Below, one piece after another: positions 1 to 5,517 of a DNA stretch of 5,517 nucleotides. Below the pieces are notes generated by a model. It did no database searches and was not told where the DNA came from. It saw only the letters and a list, made by a program, of their open reading frames with translations. This DNA is from an uncultured Slackia sp. (GTDB lineage: Bacteria; Actinomycetota; Coriobacteriia; Coriobacteriales; Eggerthellaceae). Position 1 is the stretch's first letter. Every line of letters begins with the position of its first letter. Position numbers and translations under genes: made by a program. Where the stretch lies: assembly GCA_934646845.1 (NCBI GenBank), contig CAKUEV010000133.1, positions 1-5,517 of the forward strand, written 5' to 3'.

Positions 1-1527
1 GACCTCGATAATGCGGTTCGCGACGTTGCGAATGAGGTGGCGGTCGTGCGTACTGAGCAGCACGGGGCCCTCGAAACGATTGAGCGCCTGCTCAAGAATG
101 TCGGCGCTCGCGATATCGAGGTGGTTCGTAGGCTCATCGAGGCACAGAAGCGGAGCGGGCGCCACGAGCATTTTCGCAAGCGCCAAACGACACTTCTCGC
201 CACCAGAAAGCACGCTCACACGCTTGTCGACGGCGCCATCGGTGAACAAGAACGCGCCGAGAAGGCTTCGAACCTGACTCATGGTCCAACCAGGGGCAGC
301 GTAGTCGAGCTCCTCGAACACGGTGTTGCCCGGGTAGAGCTCTTCGAGCTGATGCTGGGCGAAATAGGTTTTCGACACGTGCACGCCGTATTCGATGGTG
401 CCCGCATCGGGCGCGAGCACGCCCGCGATCATTTTCAGAAGCGTCGACTTGCCGGCGCCGTTCGGGCCGACGAGCGCGACCTTCTCGCCGCGATACAGCG
501 ACAAATCGAGACCATCGTAGACATGCTTCTCGCCGAAGTGCTTGACCACGCCGCTGCAGCGCACCACCATATCGCCCGTGCGCGGCGGCTGCACGAAGTT
601 GAAGTGCACGGTCTTCTTTTCCTGAGGCACCACGATGCGCTCGATTTTCTCGAGCTTCTTCACGCGGTCTTGCACCTGCTTGGCCTTCGTGGGCTTGTAG
701 CGGAACTTCTCGATGAAGGCTTCCATATGCGCGATTTCTTCAGCCTGGCGTTCGGCCTGCTGGCGAAGGCGCTCAATATGCTCATCGCGCTGCTTCAGAT
801 ACGCAGAATAATTGCCCTTGTACAGCTCGAGGCGGCCCGCATCGATTTCAGCGACGCGATCGACCATGTTGTCCATAAAGGCGCGGTCGTGGCTCACGAC
901 GACCACCGCGCCGTCGTAGCCGCGCAAAAAGCCTTCGAGCCACTTCACGCTCTCAAGGTCGAGGTGATTGGTAGGCTCGTCGAGCAGAAGCAGGTCGGGT
1001 TTGCGAATAAGCAGCTTGGCGAGCGCGATGCGCATTTGCCAGCCGCCCGAGAAATCGCCGGTATGGCGGGCCATGTCGTCTTCCTTGAAGCCCAAGCCGA
1101 ACAACACGCTACGCACCTGCGATTCAAGGCGATATCCGCCGAGCGCTTCGTAGCGCTCGCGCGCACGGCCGCACGCGGCAAGCTTCTCGGGAGTGGAATT
1201 TTCGTTCAAGCTTGTCTCGAGCTCATGGAGGCGCTGTTCGGCCTCGAGGATTTCCTGCTGGCTCGAAATGACCTCATCGAAAATGGAGCGGTCTTCCATC
1301 TCGATGGCTTCCTGCTCCAAATAGCCCACGACGGCGCCCTTGGCGAACACCACATTGCCCGAGTCGGCATCTTCGTGCCCGGTAATGATCTTCAGCATGG
1401 TGGTTTTACCCGCGCCATTCGGGCCGACCAGCGCCAATCGATCGTGGGCCTCAAGGCGAAAGCACGCGTCGGAGAACAGCGTTCTGCCGCCGAAGCTTTT
1501 CGTGAGATGCTCTACCTGCATAATCAT
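1..1527 (-). CDS. ABC-F family ATPase, duplicated ATP-binding cassettes, C-terminus cut by window edge
   Basis: Reading the minus strand from the ATG at 1527 gives 509 uninterrupted codons to base 1, with no stop, so the C-terminus is missing. There are two ABC cassettes and no membrane segment, which defines the ABC-F class. Cassette 1 has Walker A GPNGAGKT (residues 35-42), signature SGGWQ (160-164), Walker B LLLLDEP (179-185, catalytic Glu184) and switch His213. Cassette 2 has GPNGAGKS (354-361), LSGGE (440-444), LLCLDEP (460-466, Glu465) and switch His494. The charged linker at about 235-305 contains [12 protein letters not shown], typical of the ABC-F interdomain linker that contacts ribosomal P-site tRNA. 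ABC-F proteins act on ribosomes in translation or antibiotic protection. The N-terminus looks closest to the YdiF/YheS type, but I cannot name the subfamily. A purine-rich GAGGAAG lies about 11 bases before the ATG; a second in-frame ATG at 1521 is possible. The gene follows the transpeptidase after 93 bases. Confidence 0.95.
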   Translation of the reverse strand, partial: MIMQVEHLTKSFGGRTLFSDACFRLEAHDRLALVGPNGAGKTTMLKIITGHEDADSGNVVFAKGAVVGYLEQEAIEMEDRSIFDEVISSQQEILEAEQRLHELETSLNENSTPEKLAACGRARERYEALGGYRLESQVRSVLFGLGFKEDDMARHTGDFSGGWQMRIALAKLLIRKPDLLLLDEPTNHLDLESVKWLEGFLRGYDGAVVVVSHDRAFMDNMVDRVAEIDAGRLELYKGNYSAYLKQRDEHIERLRQQAERQAEEIAHMEAFIEKFRYKPTKAKQVQDRVKKLEKIERIVVPQEKKTVHFNFVQPPRTGDMVVRCSGVVKHFGEKHVYDGLDLSLYRGEKVALVGPNGAGKSTLLKMIAGVLAPDAGTIEYGVHVSKTYFAQHQLEELYPGNTVFEELDYAAPGWTMSQVRSLLGAFLFTDGAVDKRVSVLSGGEKCRLALAKMLVAPAPLLCLDEPTNHLDIASADILEQALNRFEGPVLLSTHDRHLIRNVANRIIEV

Positions 1528-1574
1528 GTGCGTCGCTTCTTCCTCTATCGCGCCTTGTGTCTTGGCGCAAGCAA

Positions 1575-1592
1575 GCCGCCCCGAAAGGCGGC
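1575..1592 (-). terminator. GC-rich hairpin between transpeptidase and ABC-F genes, weak terminator
   Basis: GCCGCC (1575-1580) pairs with GGCGGC (1587-1592) around a six-base loop; two more GC pairs can form outside small internal bulges (1571-1572 with 1595-1596). In the minus direction the stem is followed by TTGCTTG, not a true T-run, so termination is probably partial. A further five-base stem (GCGCC at 1550-1554 with GGCGC at 1564-1568) lies just downstream. It could reduce read-through from the transpeptidase gene into the ABC-F gene, or simply be an mRNA-stabilising hairpin. I see no convincing separate promoter for the ABC-F gene in the gap. Confidence 0.35.
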
Positions 1593-1620
1593 CTGCAAAA
1601 ATTGCATTACATGGTGGCGC

Positions 1621-3312
1621 TTACCAGTGCACGATAACCGGGTCGCCATTTTGGATGATGCCGTAAATCTCGGCCGCCTTATCGGTGGGCAGGTTCACGC
1701 AACCGTGGCTGCCATACGTCTTGTAGGCATCGGGATTGCTGAACACTGAAGAAGGCTGCCAGCTGGCGTCGTGAAGGCCTACCAGATTGCCCACAAACGG
1801 CATCCAGTATTGCACCTCAGACTCCCATTCGTACTTGCCATCCTCTTTCTTCGGACCGCGCAGCATCGAGGGACTCTGGTGGGTTTTAAGATAGTAGGTG
1901 CCCGTAGGGGTCGCATCGCCACCGCCGGGTTTGCCCGAAACAATGCCCGACTCCCAAAGCAGGTTGCCCGACGCGTCGTAATAGCGCGCATGTTGCTCGG
2001 TAAGGTCAACGTCGCAATAGGCGCCCCAATCCATGCCTGGCGCCGTAAACCCGTTGCCCGTTTGCGAGCACGGCACAGAGATTTCGCCTTGGCTTCCGTT
2101 GGTAACGGCGTCCTCAATGGTCGACACGAGCGATGAGGTATCGACGGCCCAACCATAATCGCCGCCGCTCACGCTCACCTGCTTGCCATCGCCACGCGTG
2201 TAGGTTCGCGTGGAGCCTACCGTGTTCAGCGAGGCAACAAGGGCGTTCGCCCATTCGCTCATAACGGACTCGTTGAAGACGGGAGCGTAGTTTTCGTCGA
2301 AGGTTACCCATTGGGAAATCACATCGGCATTGATCTGCGTGATGTCTTCCGTCGTATTGGCGAGTTGCGCCACAAGCGTCACGTCACACGCGACAAGCTT
2401 GTTCGCGGCCTCGGTTCCCTGAATCAGGCGAGAATCGGTCGAGAGCACCTGGGGCTTGATAACCACGTCATCGCCGATTTTAAGCGTGTCTTGCATGCTG
2501 AGCATGGCGGTGATCGCCTGCTGCACGACTTCTTCCGCATCGAGCTGCGAACCGTTGACCTCGGGCTGGATTATGTAGCTGTGCGACTCGGCGTCGTAGA
2601 CGATCGCGGCATCTTCGGAAGCAGTTTGACCCGCGTTGAACTCTTCGATTTCCTCAGTGAGCAGGTTGCGAAGCGCCGTCGAGTCGGCCGAAGCGGTCAG
2701 ATTCTCGGTAGCGTCATGCGTACCCCACATGTTCACAAACCACAGCGCGGGATTCATGCCGCCCTTCGCGGCAGCAATCACCTTGTCGGAATCGAGCTGA
2801 ATGCCACCCTGCTTCGCGGTGATATTCGCAGAAAAGCCCTCGCCCGAAATCGAGAGCGCGTATGATTTCTCGGCCGATTCGAGTTCATCGACAGCTTGGT
2901 CGAACGGCTTCATGGACAAATCGAAATTGCCCAACGTGGTGTTCGGGTAGAAGCGGCCCATGAATACAACGGCGCCCGCGACGTACACGACAAGCAGAAG
3001 CGCCACAACGACGAGCGCAGCAATTGCAGCAGGGTTGCGCCTGCGCCCTTCAGCGAACTTCTGGGAACCAGCAGTTCCGCCCGGAACCTTGCCCCCCGGG
3101 TAAGCCGCATCGGGGGCCGCGCTAAAACGATGGGGACCGCGGCCGTTCATCTGAACCGGATTAACGCTGCCGCCCGTTGAGCCCAAATCGAAATCGGACG
3201 GCATAGAAGGCTTCGTCGCATGCGCGACAGTTTCTGCCTTATCAAGCTGAGGGAATGCTTCCGAACGATGCGGTTTTTGTTGCTTATTTTGAGATGCGTG
3301 CTTGCCTTCCAC
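1621..3312 (-). CDS. Membrane-anchored L,D-transpeptidase (YkuD domain, PG_binding_4-type repeats)
   Basis: This 563-residue protein cross-links peptidoglycan stem peptides outside the membrane (3-3 links) or attaches proteins to them, using a catalytic cysteine. The C-terminal YkuD domain (about 432-563) carries the signature: His514 in GLHDAS, then YGSHGCVNLP with Cys538 as nucleophile. About 94 hydrophilic Gly/Pro/Asn-rich residues at the N-terminus are followed by RRR and one hydrophobic segment (about 95-118), giving a type II topology: cytoplasmic tail, anchor, external domains. Between anchor and catalytic domain, residues about 127-420 resemble two PG_binding_4 (YoaR-like) domains, an arrangement known from Enterococcus Ldt(fm). 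The start chosen is GTG at 3312, because AGAAGGG sits 8 bases upstream. The frame stays open to 3441, but the added residues sit across the predicted promoter. A GTG at 3321 abuts the Shine-Dalgarno and is unlikely. The ABC-F gene lies downstream on the same strand. The family call is firm; the exact cross-link made is not shown. Confidence 0.95.
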   Translation of the reverse strand: MEGKHASQNKQQKPHRSEAFPQLDKAETVAHATKPSMPSDFDLGSTGGSVNPVQMNGRGPHRFSAAPDAAYPGGKVPGGTAGSQKFAEGRRRNPAAIAALVVVALLLVVYVAGAVVFMGRFYPNTTLGNFDLSMKPFDQAVDELESAEKSYALSISGEGFSANITAKQGGIQLDSDKVIAAAKGGMNPALWFVNMWGTHDATENLTASADSTALRNLLTEEIEEFNAGQTASEDAAIVYDAESHSYIIQPEVNGSQLDAEEVVQQAITAMLSMQDTLKIGDDVVIKPQVLSTDSRLIQGTEAANKLVACDVTLVAQLANTTEDITQINADVISQWVTFDENYAPVFNESVMSEWANALVASLNTVGSTRTYTRGDGKQVSVSGGDYGWAVDTSSLVSTIEDAVTNGSQGEISVPCSQTGNGFTAPGMDWGAYCDVDLTEQHARYYDASGNLLWESGIVSGKPGGGDATPTGTYYLKTHQSPSMLRGPKKEDGKYEWESEVQYWMPFVGNLVGLHDASWQPSSVFSNPDAYKTYGSHGCVNLPTDKAAEIYGIIQNGDPVIVHW

Positions 3313-3320
3313 GGCAGTCA

Positions 3321-3329
3321 CCCTTCTTT
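3321..3329 (-). promoter_or_regulatory. Shine-Dalgarno site fixing the transpeptidase GTG start
   Basis: On the minus strand AAAGAAGGG ends 8 bases before the GTG at 3312, a normal spacing. It rules against the GTG at 3321, which would touch the site, and against ATG-like starts further upstream, which have no such site and would require translation of the promoter region. Confidence 0.6.
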
Positions 3330-3342
3330 GAATCGAACACAG

Positions 3343-3363
3343 CACGACTGTTATGAAGTCGTG
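3343..3363 (-). repeat. Perfect 7-bp inverted repeat at the predicted transpeptidase transcript start
   Basis: CACGACT (3343-3349) and AGTCGTG (3357-3363) are exact reverse complements separated by seven bases. The element begins about 7 bases downstream of the -10 hexamer, so it would lie at or just after +1. It could act as a repressor operator, or as a hairpin at the 5' end of the mRNA that stabilises it. The sequence alone does not say which. Confidence 0.5.
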
Positions 3364-3370
3364 AATCAAA

Positions 3371-3379
3371 AGTATAGCA
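3371..3379 (-). promoter_or_regulatory. Extended -10 promoter for the transpeptidase gene
   Basis: The minus strand reads TGCTATACT, an extended -10 (TGn plus a 5-of-6 match to TATAAT). I find no good -35 hexamer at 16-18 bases, which is tolerated for extended -10 promoters. Transcription would start near 3364, leaving a leader of roughly 50 bases before the GTG start. The tRNA terminator at 3482-3507 lies upstream, so the gene needs its own promoter here. Confidence 0.45.
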
Positions 3380-3481
3380 GCGAAAATGCTCCAAGCGATT
3401 CTTTGCGGGAGGCTTCGACGAATGCGCCATATGTTGCACACGATAGACTAGGCGAAAATGTTGCAGAACTGAGTAAGATAC

Positions 3482-3507
3482 AAAAAAGAGCTCGCATGTG
3501 CGAGCCC
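3482..3507 (-). terminator. Intrinsic terminator after the distal tRNA-Asn
   Basis: In the minus direction an 8-bp stem, GGGCTCGC with GCGAGCTC (one G-U pair), closes the four-base loop ACAT and is followed by six T residues (3487-3482). It starts 11 bases beyond the CCA end of the tRNA-Asn at 3519. This is a textbook rho-independent terminator that ends the tRNA unit before the transpeptidase promoter. Confidence 0.85.
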
Positions 3508-3518
3508 GAAGTTCTGGA

Positions 3519-3593
<75 letters not shown>

Positions 3594-3600
3594 ATATGTG

Positions 3601-3626
3601 AAATCAAAAGCCGCCCTAAGGCGGCT
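3601..3626 (-). terminator. Terminator between the two tRNA-Asn genes
   Basis: AGCCGCC (3609-3615) and GGCGGCT (3620-3626) form a perfect 7-bp stem with the four-base loop CTAA. In the minus direction the stem runs into TTTTGATTT. It lies just after the proximal tRNA-Asn, so transcription of the distal copy depends on read-through or on an unseen promoter. The T-run is interrupted, so read-through is plausible. Confidence 0.7.
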
Positions 3627-3638
3627 CAAAATTCTGAA

Positions 3639-3713
<75 letters not shown>

Positions 3714-3719
3714 ATGAAA

Positions 3720-3794
3720 TGGTGGGCGTTATAAGATTTGAACTTATGACCTCTTCCGTGTGAAGGAAGCGCTCTCCCCCTGAGCCAAACGCCC
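3720..3794 (-). tRNA. tRNA-Val(CAC), CCA encoded
   Basis: The minus strand gives a 75-base cloverleaf. Acceptor GGGCGTT pairs with AACGCCC, the discriminator is A and CCA is encoded (3722-3720). D stem is GCTC/GAGC with loop AGGGGGA. Anticodon stem CTTCC/GGAAG encloses TTCACAC, so the anticodon is CAC (3762-3760), reading GUG. The T arm is ATAAG/CTTAT with loop TTCAAAT. It is the first gene of the tRNA unit. Confidence 0.97.
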
Positions 3795-3825
3795 ATTTCT
3801 TTCGTGCGCCGCAGCGCGAGAATGT

Positions 3826-3854
3826 ATATTACGCACTTTCCCCCTTCGGTGCAA
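3826..3854 (-). promoter_or_regulatory. Sigma-70 type promoter of the tRNA unit
   Basis: On the minus strand TTGCAC (3854-3849) and TAATAT (3831-3826) are separated by exactly 17 bases, a good -35/-10 pair. The -10 ends 31 bases before the first base of tRNA-Val, leaving a leader of roughly 25 bases to be removed by RNase P. It is the only strong promoter visible for the three tRNAs. Confidence 0.7.
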
Positions 3855-3935
3855 GCATTATTTTCAACTTTTTTCGGAGATGCATAGCGAATGCGCCTTC
3901 TTTTCCCTATGACCTGGAAAAACGAAAGAAAGATA

Positions 3936-3951
3936 TTTTGCTTCAGCAAAA
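3936..3951. repeat. Inverted repeat TTTTGC-TTCA-GCAAAA upstream of the LUD gene
   Basis: TTTTGC (3936-3941) and GCAAAA (3946-3951) are exact reverse complements around four bases. The repeat ends 49 bases before the LUD start codon and 8 bases before the next palindrome. It could be an operator half or a small leader hairpin; no T-run follows on either strand, so it is not a convincing terminator. Confidence 0.5.
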
Positions 3952-3959
3952 CGTGCGAC

Positions 3960-3976
3960 AATGCATGTGATGCATT
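3960..3976. promoter_or_regulatory. 17-bp palindrome, candidate operator of the LUD gene
   Basis: AATGCAT (3960-3966) and ATGCATT (3970-3976) are perfect inverted repeats around GTG, ending 24 bases before the ATG. ATGCAT occurs again at 3880-3885, and the 8-mer GCATTCGC at 3972-3979 has its reverse complement at 3887-3894. A dimeric helix-turn-helix regulator could bind here. I cannot match it to a known operator, and no clear -35/-10 pair is visible for this gene, so the promoter position relative to the palindrome is unknown. Confidence 0.45.
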
Positions 3977-4000
3977 CGCCACCGAAACCAAGGGGGAATC

Positions 4001-4639
4001 ATGGCCGATCCTCGCAAAGAAGCCTTTGCCACCACATCGAAAACGATTATCAAGAACCTTGAGCGAGCCGGAATGGAGGGCTATTTCTGCGCAACGTCCG
4101 CCGATGCCCGCGAGCTCGTGAAGTCCCTCGTGCCCGAAGGCTCCAGCATCGCGTGGGGCGGCACCGAAACCTTCAAGGAAACCGGCGTGAAGGAAATGCT
4201 CGAAGCCGGCGCCTACACCATGCTCGACCGCGCCAAAGCCGCAACGCCCGAAGAGCAGCGAGCCATCTATCTGCAGCACTTCGATTCCGATTTCTTCTTC
4301 ATGAGCGCCAATGCGCTTACGCTCAAAGGCGAGCTCGTGAACATCGACGGCAACTCCAACCGCGTGGCATGCCTCTCGTTTGGCCCGAAGCACGTTATTG
4401 TGCTCGTTGGCATGAATAAGATCGTCAAAGACGTTGATGAGGGCCTCAAACGCGTACGCACCATGGCGTGCCCGCCGAATGCCGCCCGTCTGCACACAGG
4501 CACGCCCTGTGAAACGGTGGGAGTATGCGGCATGTGCCACGAGCCGGGCTGCATGTGCTGCAACACCGTCATCACGCGCCATAGCCGACACGCTGGCCGC
4601 ATTAAAGTAATCCTTATCGCGGAAGATTTGGGCTTCTAA
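4001..4639 (+). CDS. LUD-domain protein (lactate utilization / YkgG-type, DUF162)
   Basis: This 212-residue protein belongs to the LUD superfamily, which includes LutB and LutC of the iron-sulfur lactate oxidation system; many short stand-alone members have unknown substrates. Family features seen are IAWGGTETFKETG (about 50-62), DGNSNRVA (116-123), GPKHVIVLVGMNKIVKD (about 128-144) and the C-terminal IKVILIAEDLGF. The C-terminal cysteine region has C170, C176, C179, C184, C186 and C187. C170-x5-C-x2-C-x6-C186 follows the pattern of this subgroup, probably binding metal or an Fe-S cluster, while C184 and C187 are extra. There is no signal peptide or membrane segment, so it should be cytosolic. 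The ATG at 4001 is preceded by AAGGGGG with normal spacing. No LutA or LutB partner lies beside it; its neighbours are tRNAs and a convergent unit, so it appears monocistronic. The family is clear; participation in lactate metabolism is only inferred. Confidence 0.93.
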   Translation: MADPRKEAFATTSKTIIKNLERAGMEGYFCATSADARELVKSLVPEGSSIAWGGTETFKETGVKEMLEAGAYTMLDRAKAATPEEQRAIYLQHFDSDFFFMSANALTLKGELVNIDGNSNRVACLSFGPKHVIVLVGMNKIVKDVDEGLKRVRTMACPPNAARLHTGTPCETVGVCGMCHEPGCMCCNTVITRHSRHAGRIKVILIAEDLGF

Positions 4640-4644
4640 AAATG

Positions 4645-4671
4645 AAAAAGCCGGGAGTATATGCTCCCGGC
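4645..4671 (-). terminator. Strong terminator between convergent genes, T-run on the minus strand
   Basis: GCCGGGAG (4650-4657) and CTCCCGGC (4664-4671) form a perfect 8-bp GC-rich stem with a six-base loop. In the minus direction it is followed by TTTTT (4649-4645) and then CATTTTT, so it mainly ends the TorD-side transcript. On the plus strand it lies 10 bases after the LUD stop but has no T-run, so it may act weakly in both directions. Confidence 0.85.
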
Positions 4672-4676
4672 AATCG

Positions 4677-4852
4677 CTAACGGATCTGGGACAGGTTCAC
4701 GCCGAGAAACATGAACGCGGCGGAATCGACCTCAACCCCCTTCGTCGACAGCCCCTTGAGCACCTCGCCAGCCCTTCGGCCATCTGGTGCGCATAGCCGG
4801 CGTCGTTCCGCGCCGCGACCACGGCTTCCCTCGCCTCGTGCGATATCTCCAT
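4677..4852 (-). pseudogene. Small unknown protein gene broken by a one-base frameshift
   Basis: On the minus strand an ATG at 4852 has an excellent Shine-Dalgarno (GAGAGGA, 4865-4859, 6 bases away). It opens with MEISHEAREAVVAARNDAGY and reaches MAEGL, then continues in this frame as Cys/Arg-rich nonsense. The next frame from about 4768 reads EVLKGLSTKGVEVDSA, then AFMFLGVNLSQIR, and stops with TAG at 4679-4677, six bases before the terminator hairpin. Start to stop is 176 bases, one short of a multiple of three. Restoring one base at about 4767-4768 gives a smooth 58-residue acidic, helical-looking protein. I do not recognise the family; there is no signal peptide, membrane segment or cysteine motif. 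It follows the TorD-like gene by 141 bases and probably shares its transcript. Alternatives are a sequencing error or a programmed frameshift, although no classical slippery heptamer is evident. Confidence 0.6.
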
Positions 4853-4993
4853 AGCAGGTCCTCTCAACTCGCGCAAGCCACCCCTATGGCCGCCCGCATG
4901 TCCCTGTGAATTAGCGAGCATCGTCTTGAACGGGCAGTAGAGCGCAAACCTCAAACACTATCAGCTATGTTACCGCTGACGACATACCCCTCC
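4853..4993 (-). other. Spacer after the TorD-like gene with an orphan start codon
   Basis: Right after the TorD-like TAA the minus strand reads GGAGGGG (4993-4987) and then ATG (4985), but this frame stops after six codons at TAG (4967-4965). The Shine-Dalgarno to ATG distance is only a few bases, shorter than usual. It could be the remnant of a lost downstream gene, a minute leader peptide, or chance. No other coding signal is convincing in this stretch. The in-frame extension upstream of the small gene, from a TTG near 4954, lacks a ribosome site and looks non-coding. Confidence 0.3.
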
Positions 4994-5517
4994 TTACGCA
5001 ACCAGTTCCAACAACGCTTGGGTTAGCTGCAACAGAGGTGCGTAAAAACCGTTGGGGGATTCACGTTCTACCGCTTCGCGCAAGGCCGACATCCAGGAAA
5101 GCGGGCGGGTGCGCATGAAGTCGACAGCATGCTGCGCCGCGCTCAGGGCGTTTTGCGTATTCGCATCCGCGCCTTCGCTCGCAGCAGAGGGAACACACCC
5201 TGCATCTGCGCCCCAATCCTCGCCTTCACCTGCTCGGCGGCATAATTCGCTTGCCAGCAGAAGTTCGATGCCCATATGGTCCTCGTACTGTCTACCCGCC
5301 TGCGCCAACTCCAAACCGTTGTCGCGCAAGGCCGTGCGCATCTGATGAGTCGCCTCGCCGAACCCGACGGCACAACCCTGCTGGCAGTAAAACGTCTCCC
5401 ACGGGGCAACAGCCGGTTTCGGCGGCCCCACGAACAGATGCGCGAACTCCACCGATGCGCGTTGCACTCGATCATCAAAATAACTCGCGCCATCCCTGGC
5501 GTCTAAAATACTTACCC
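4994..5517 (-). CDS. TorD/DmsD-family molybdoenzyme chaperone, N-terminus cut by window edge
   Basis: The minus frame is open from the right edge to TAA at 4996-4994, giving 173 visible residues; the family usually has about 200-230, so roughly 30-60 are missing. These cytosolic, all-helical chaperones bind the twin-arginine leader of a DMSO/TMAO reductase-family enzyme and hold it for molybdenum cofactor insertion before Tat export. Signatures seen are VEFAHLFVGPPKP followed by PWE (about 22-39), and YEDHMGIELLLASEL (about 77-91), matching the conserved E-x-x-x-LF-x-GP and E-x-DH-x-x-x-EL motifs. A Gly/Ala/Ser-rich stretch (about 96-119) interrupts the helices. The GTG at 5467 could be read as a start, but the frame continues upstream with plausible sequence (SYFDDR) and no Shine-Dalgarno there favours it. 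The molybdoenzyme, Fe-S subunit and membrane subunit usually sit in the same operon and would be upstream, outside the window. The specific client enzyme cannot be told. Confidence 0.88.
   Translation of the reverse strand, partial: VSILDARDGASYFDDRVQRASVEFAHLFVGPPKPAVAPWETFYCQQGCAVGFGEATHQMRTALRDNGLELAQAGRQYEDHMGIELLLASELCRRAGEGEDWGADAGCVPSAASEGADANTQNALSAAQHAVDFMRTRPLSWMSALREAVERESPNGFYAPLLQLTQALLELVA

Noticed and set aside
37..1749. 570-codon open frame on the plus strand
   Set aside because: It is the antisense shadow of the ABC-F gene and the end of the transpeptidase gene. The minus strand has all ABC motifs in frame, whereas this translation is His/Leu/Arg/Ala-rich with no domain. GC-rich third codon positions of the true gene keep this frame open.
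2311..2865. 184-codon open frame on the plus strand
   Set aside because: Antisense to the PG_binding_4-like part of the transpeptidase; no motif and no plausible start signal.
3313..3441. N-terminal extension of the transpeptidase to an upstream start at 3441
   Set aside because: The added 43 residues contain a hydrophobic stretch, but the start has no Shine-Dalgarno and the region holds the extended -10 promoter and inverted repeat. The GTG at 3312 has a well-spaced ribosome site.
3880..3976. ATGCAT repeats considered as a CRISPR-like or iteron array
   Set aside because: Only three copies of a hexamer at irregular spacing, two of them arms of one palindrome; no regular spacers and no replication or Cas genes nearby.
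4697..4954. 85-codon minus-strand open frame from a TTG-type start near 4954
   Set aside because: Only the part from the ATG at 4852 has a ribosome site. The upstream part is not protein-like, and after about 4768 the frame is out of register with the better C-terminal reading, so it is treated as a frameshifted small gene instead.
5052..5345. 97-codon plus-strand open frame
   Set aside because: Antisense to the TorD-like coding sequence, low-complexity Ser/Ala/Arg composition, no family resemblance.

Overview
The window is GC-rich bacterial chromosome with dense, ordinary gene content. It most resembles an anaerobic actinobacterium of the Coriobacteriia, perhaps Eggerthellaceae. That placement is an inference from the combination of a TorD-type molybdoenzyme chaperone, a short stand-alone LUD-domain protein, a membrane-anchored YkuD transpeptidase and the base composition. 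No taxonomic marker is present, so it is only moderately supported.

Layout from left to right. Positions 1-1527 (minus) hold an ABC-F ATPase whose C-terminus runs off the left edge. Positions 1621-3312 (minus) hold a membrane-anchored L,D-transpeptidase directly upstream of the ABC-F gene; a weak hairpin lies in the 93-base gap, so the two may be partly co-transcribed. Positions 3313-3480 carry the transpeptidase leader: an extended -10 promoter, an inverted repeat at the predicted transcript start and a Shine-Dalgarno site that sets a GTG start. Positions 3482-3854 (minus) are a tRNA unit with its own promoter: tRNA-Val(CAC), tRNA-Asn(GTT), terminator, an identical second tRNA-Asn(GTT), terminator. 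Divergent from it, 4001-4639 (plus) encodes a LUD-domain protein preceded by two palindromes. Converging on that gene from the right is a minus-strand unit: a TorD-like chaperone cut by the right edge (4994-5517), a short gene that reads as a single-base frameshift pseudogene (4677-4852), and a strong terminator (4645-4671).

Functionally the window mixes housekeeping (translation-associated ABC-F ATPase, tRNAs, cell-wall cross-linking) with redox accessory functions (LUD protein, molybdoenzyme chaperone). The molybdoenzyme served by the chaperone should lie just beyond the right edge. I see no mobile element, CRISPR array, toxin-antitoxin pair or clear novel multi-gene system. The items most worth a second look are the frameshifted small gene after the TorD-like gene, the palindromes before the LUD gene, the inverted repeat at the transpeptidase transcript start, and the exact tRNA-Asn duplication with a terminator after each copy.
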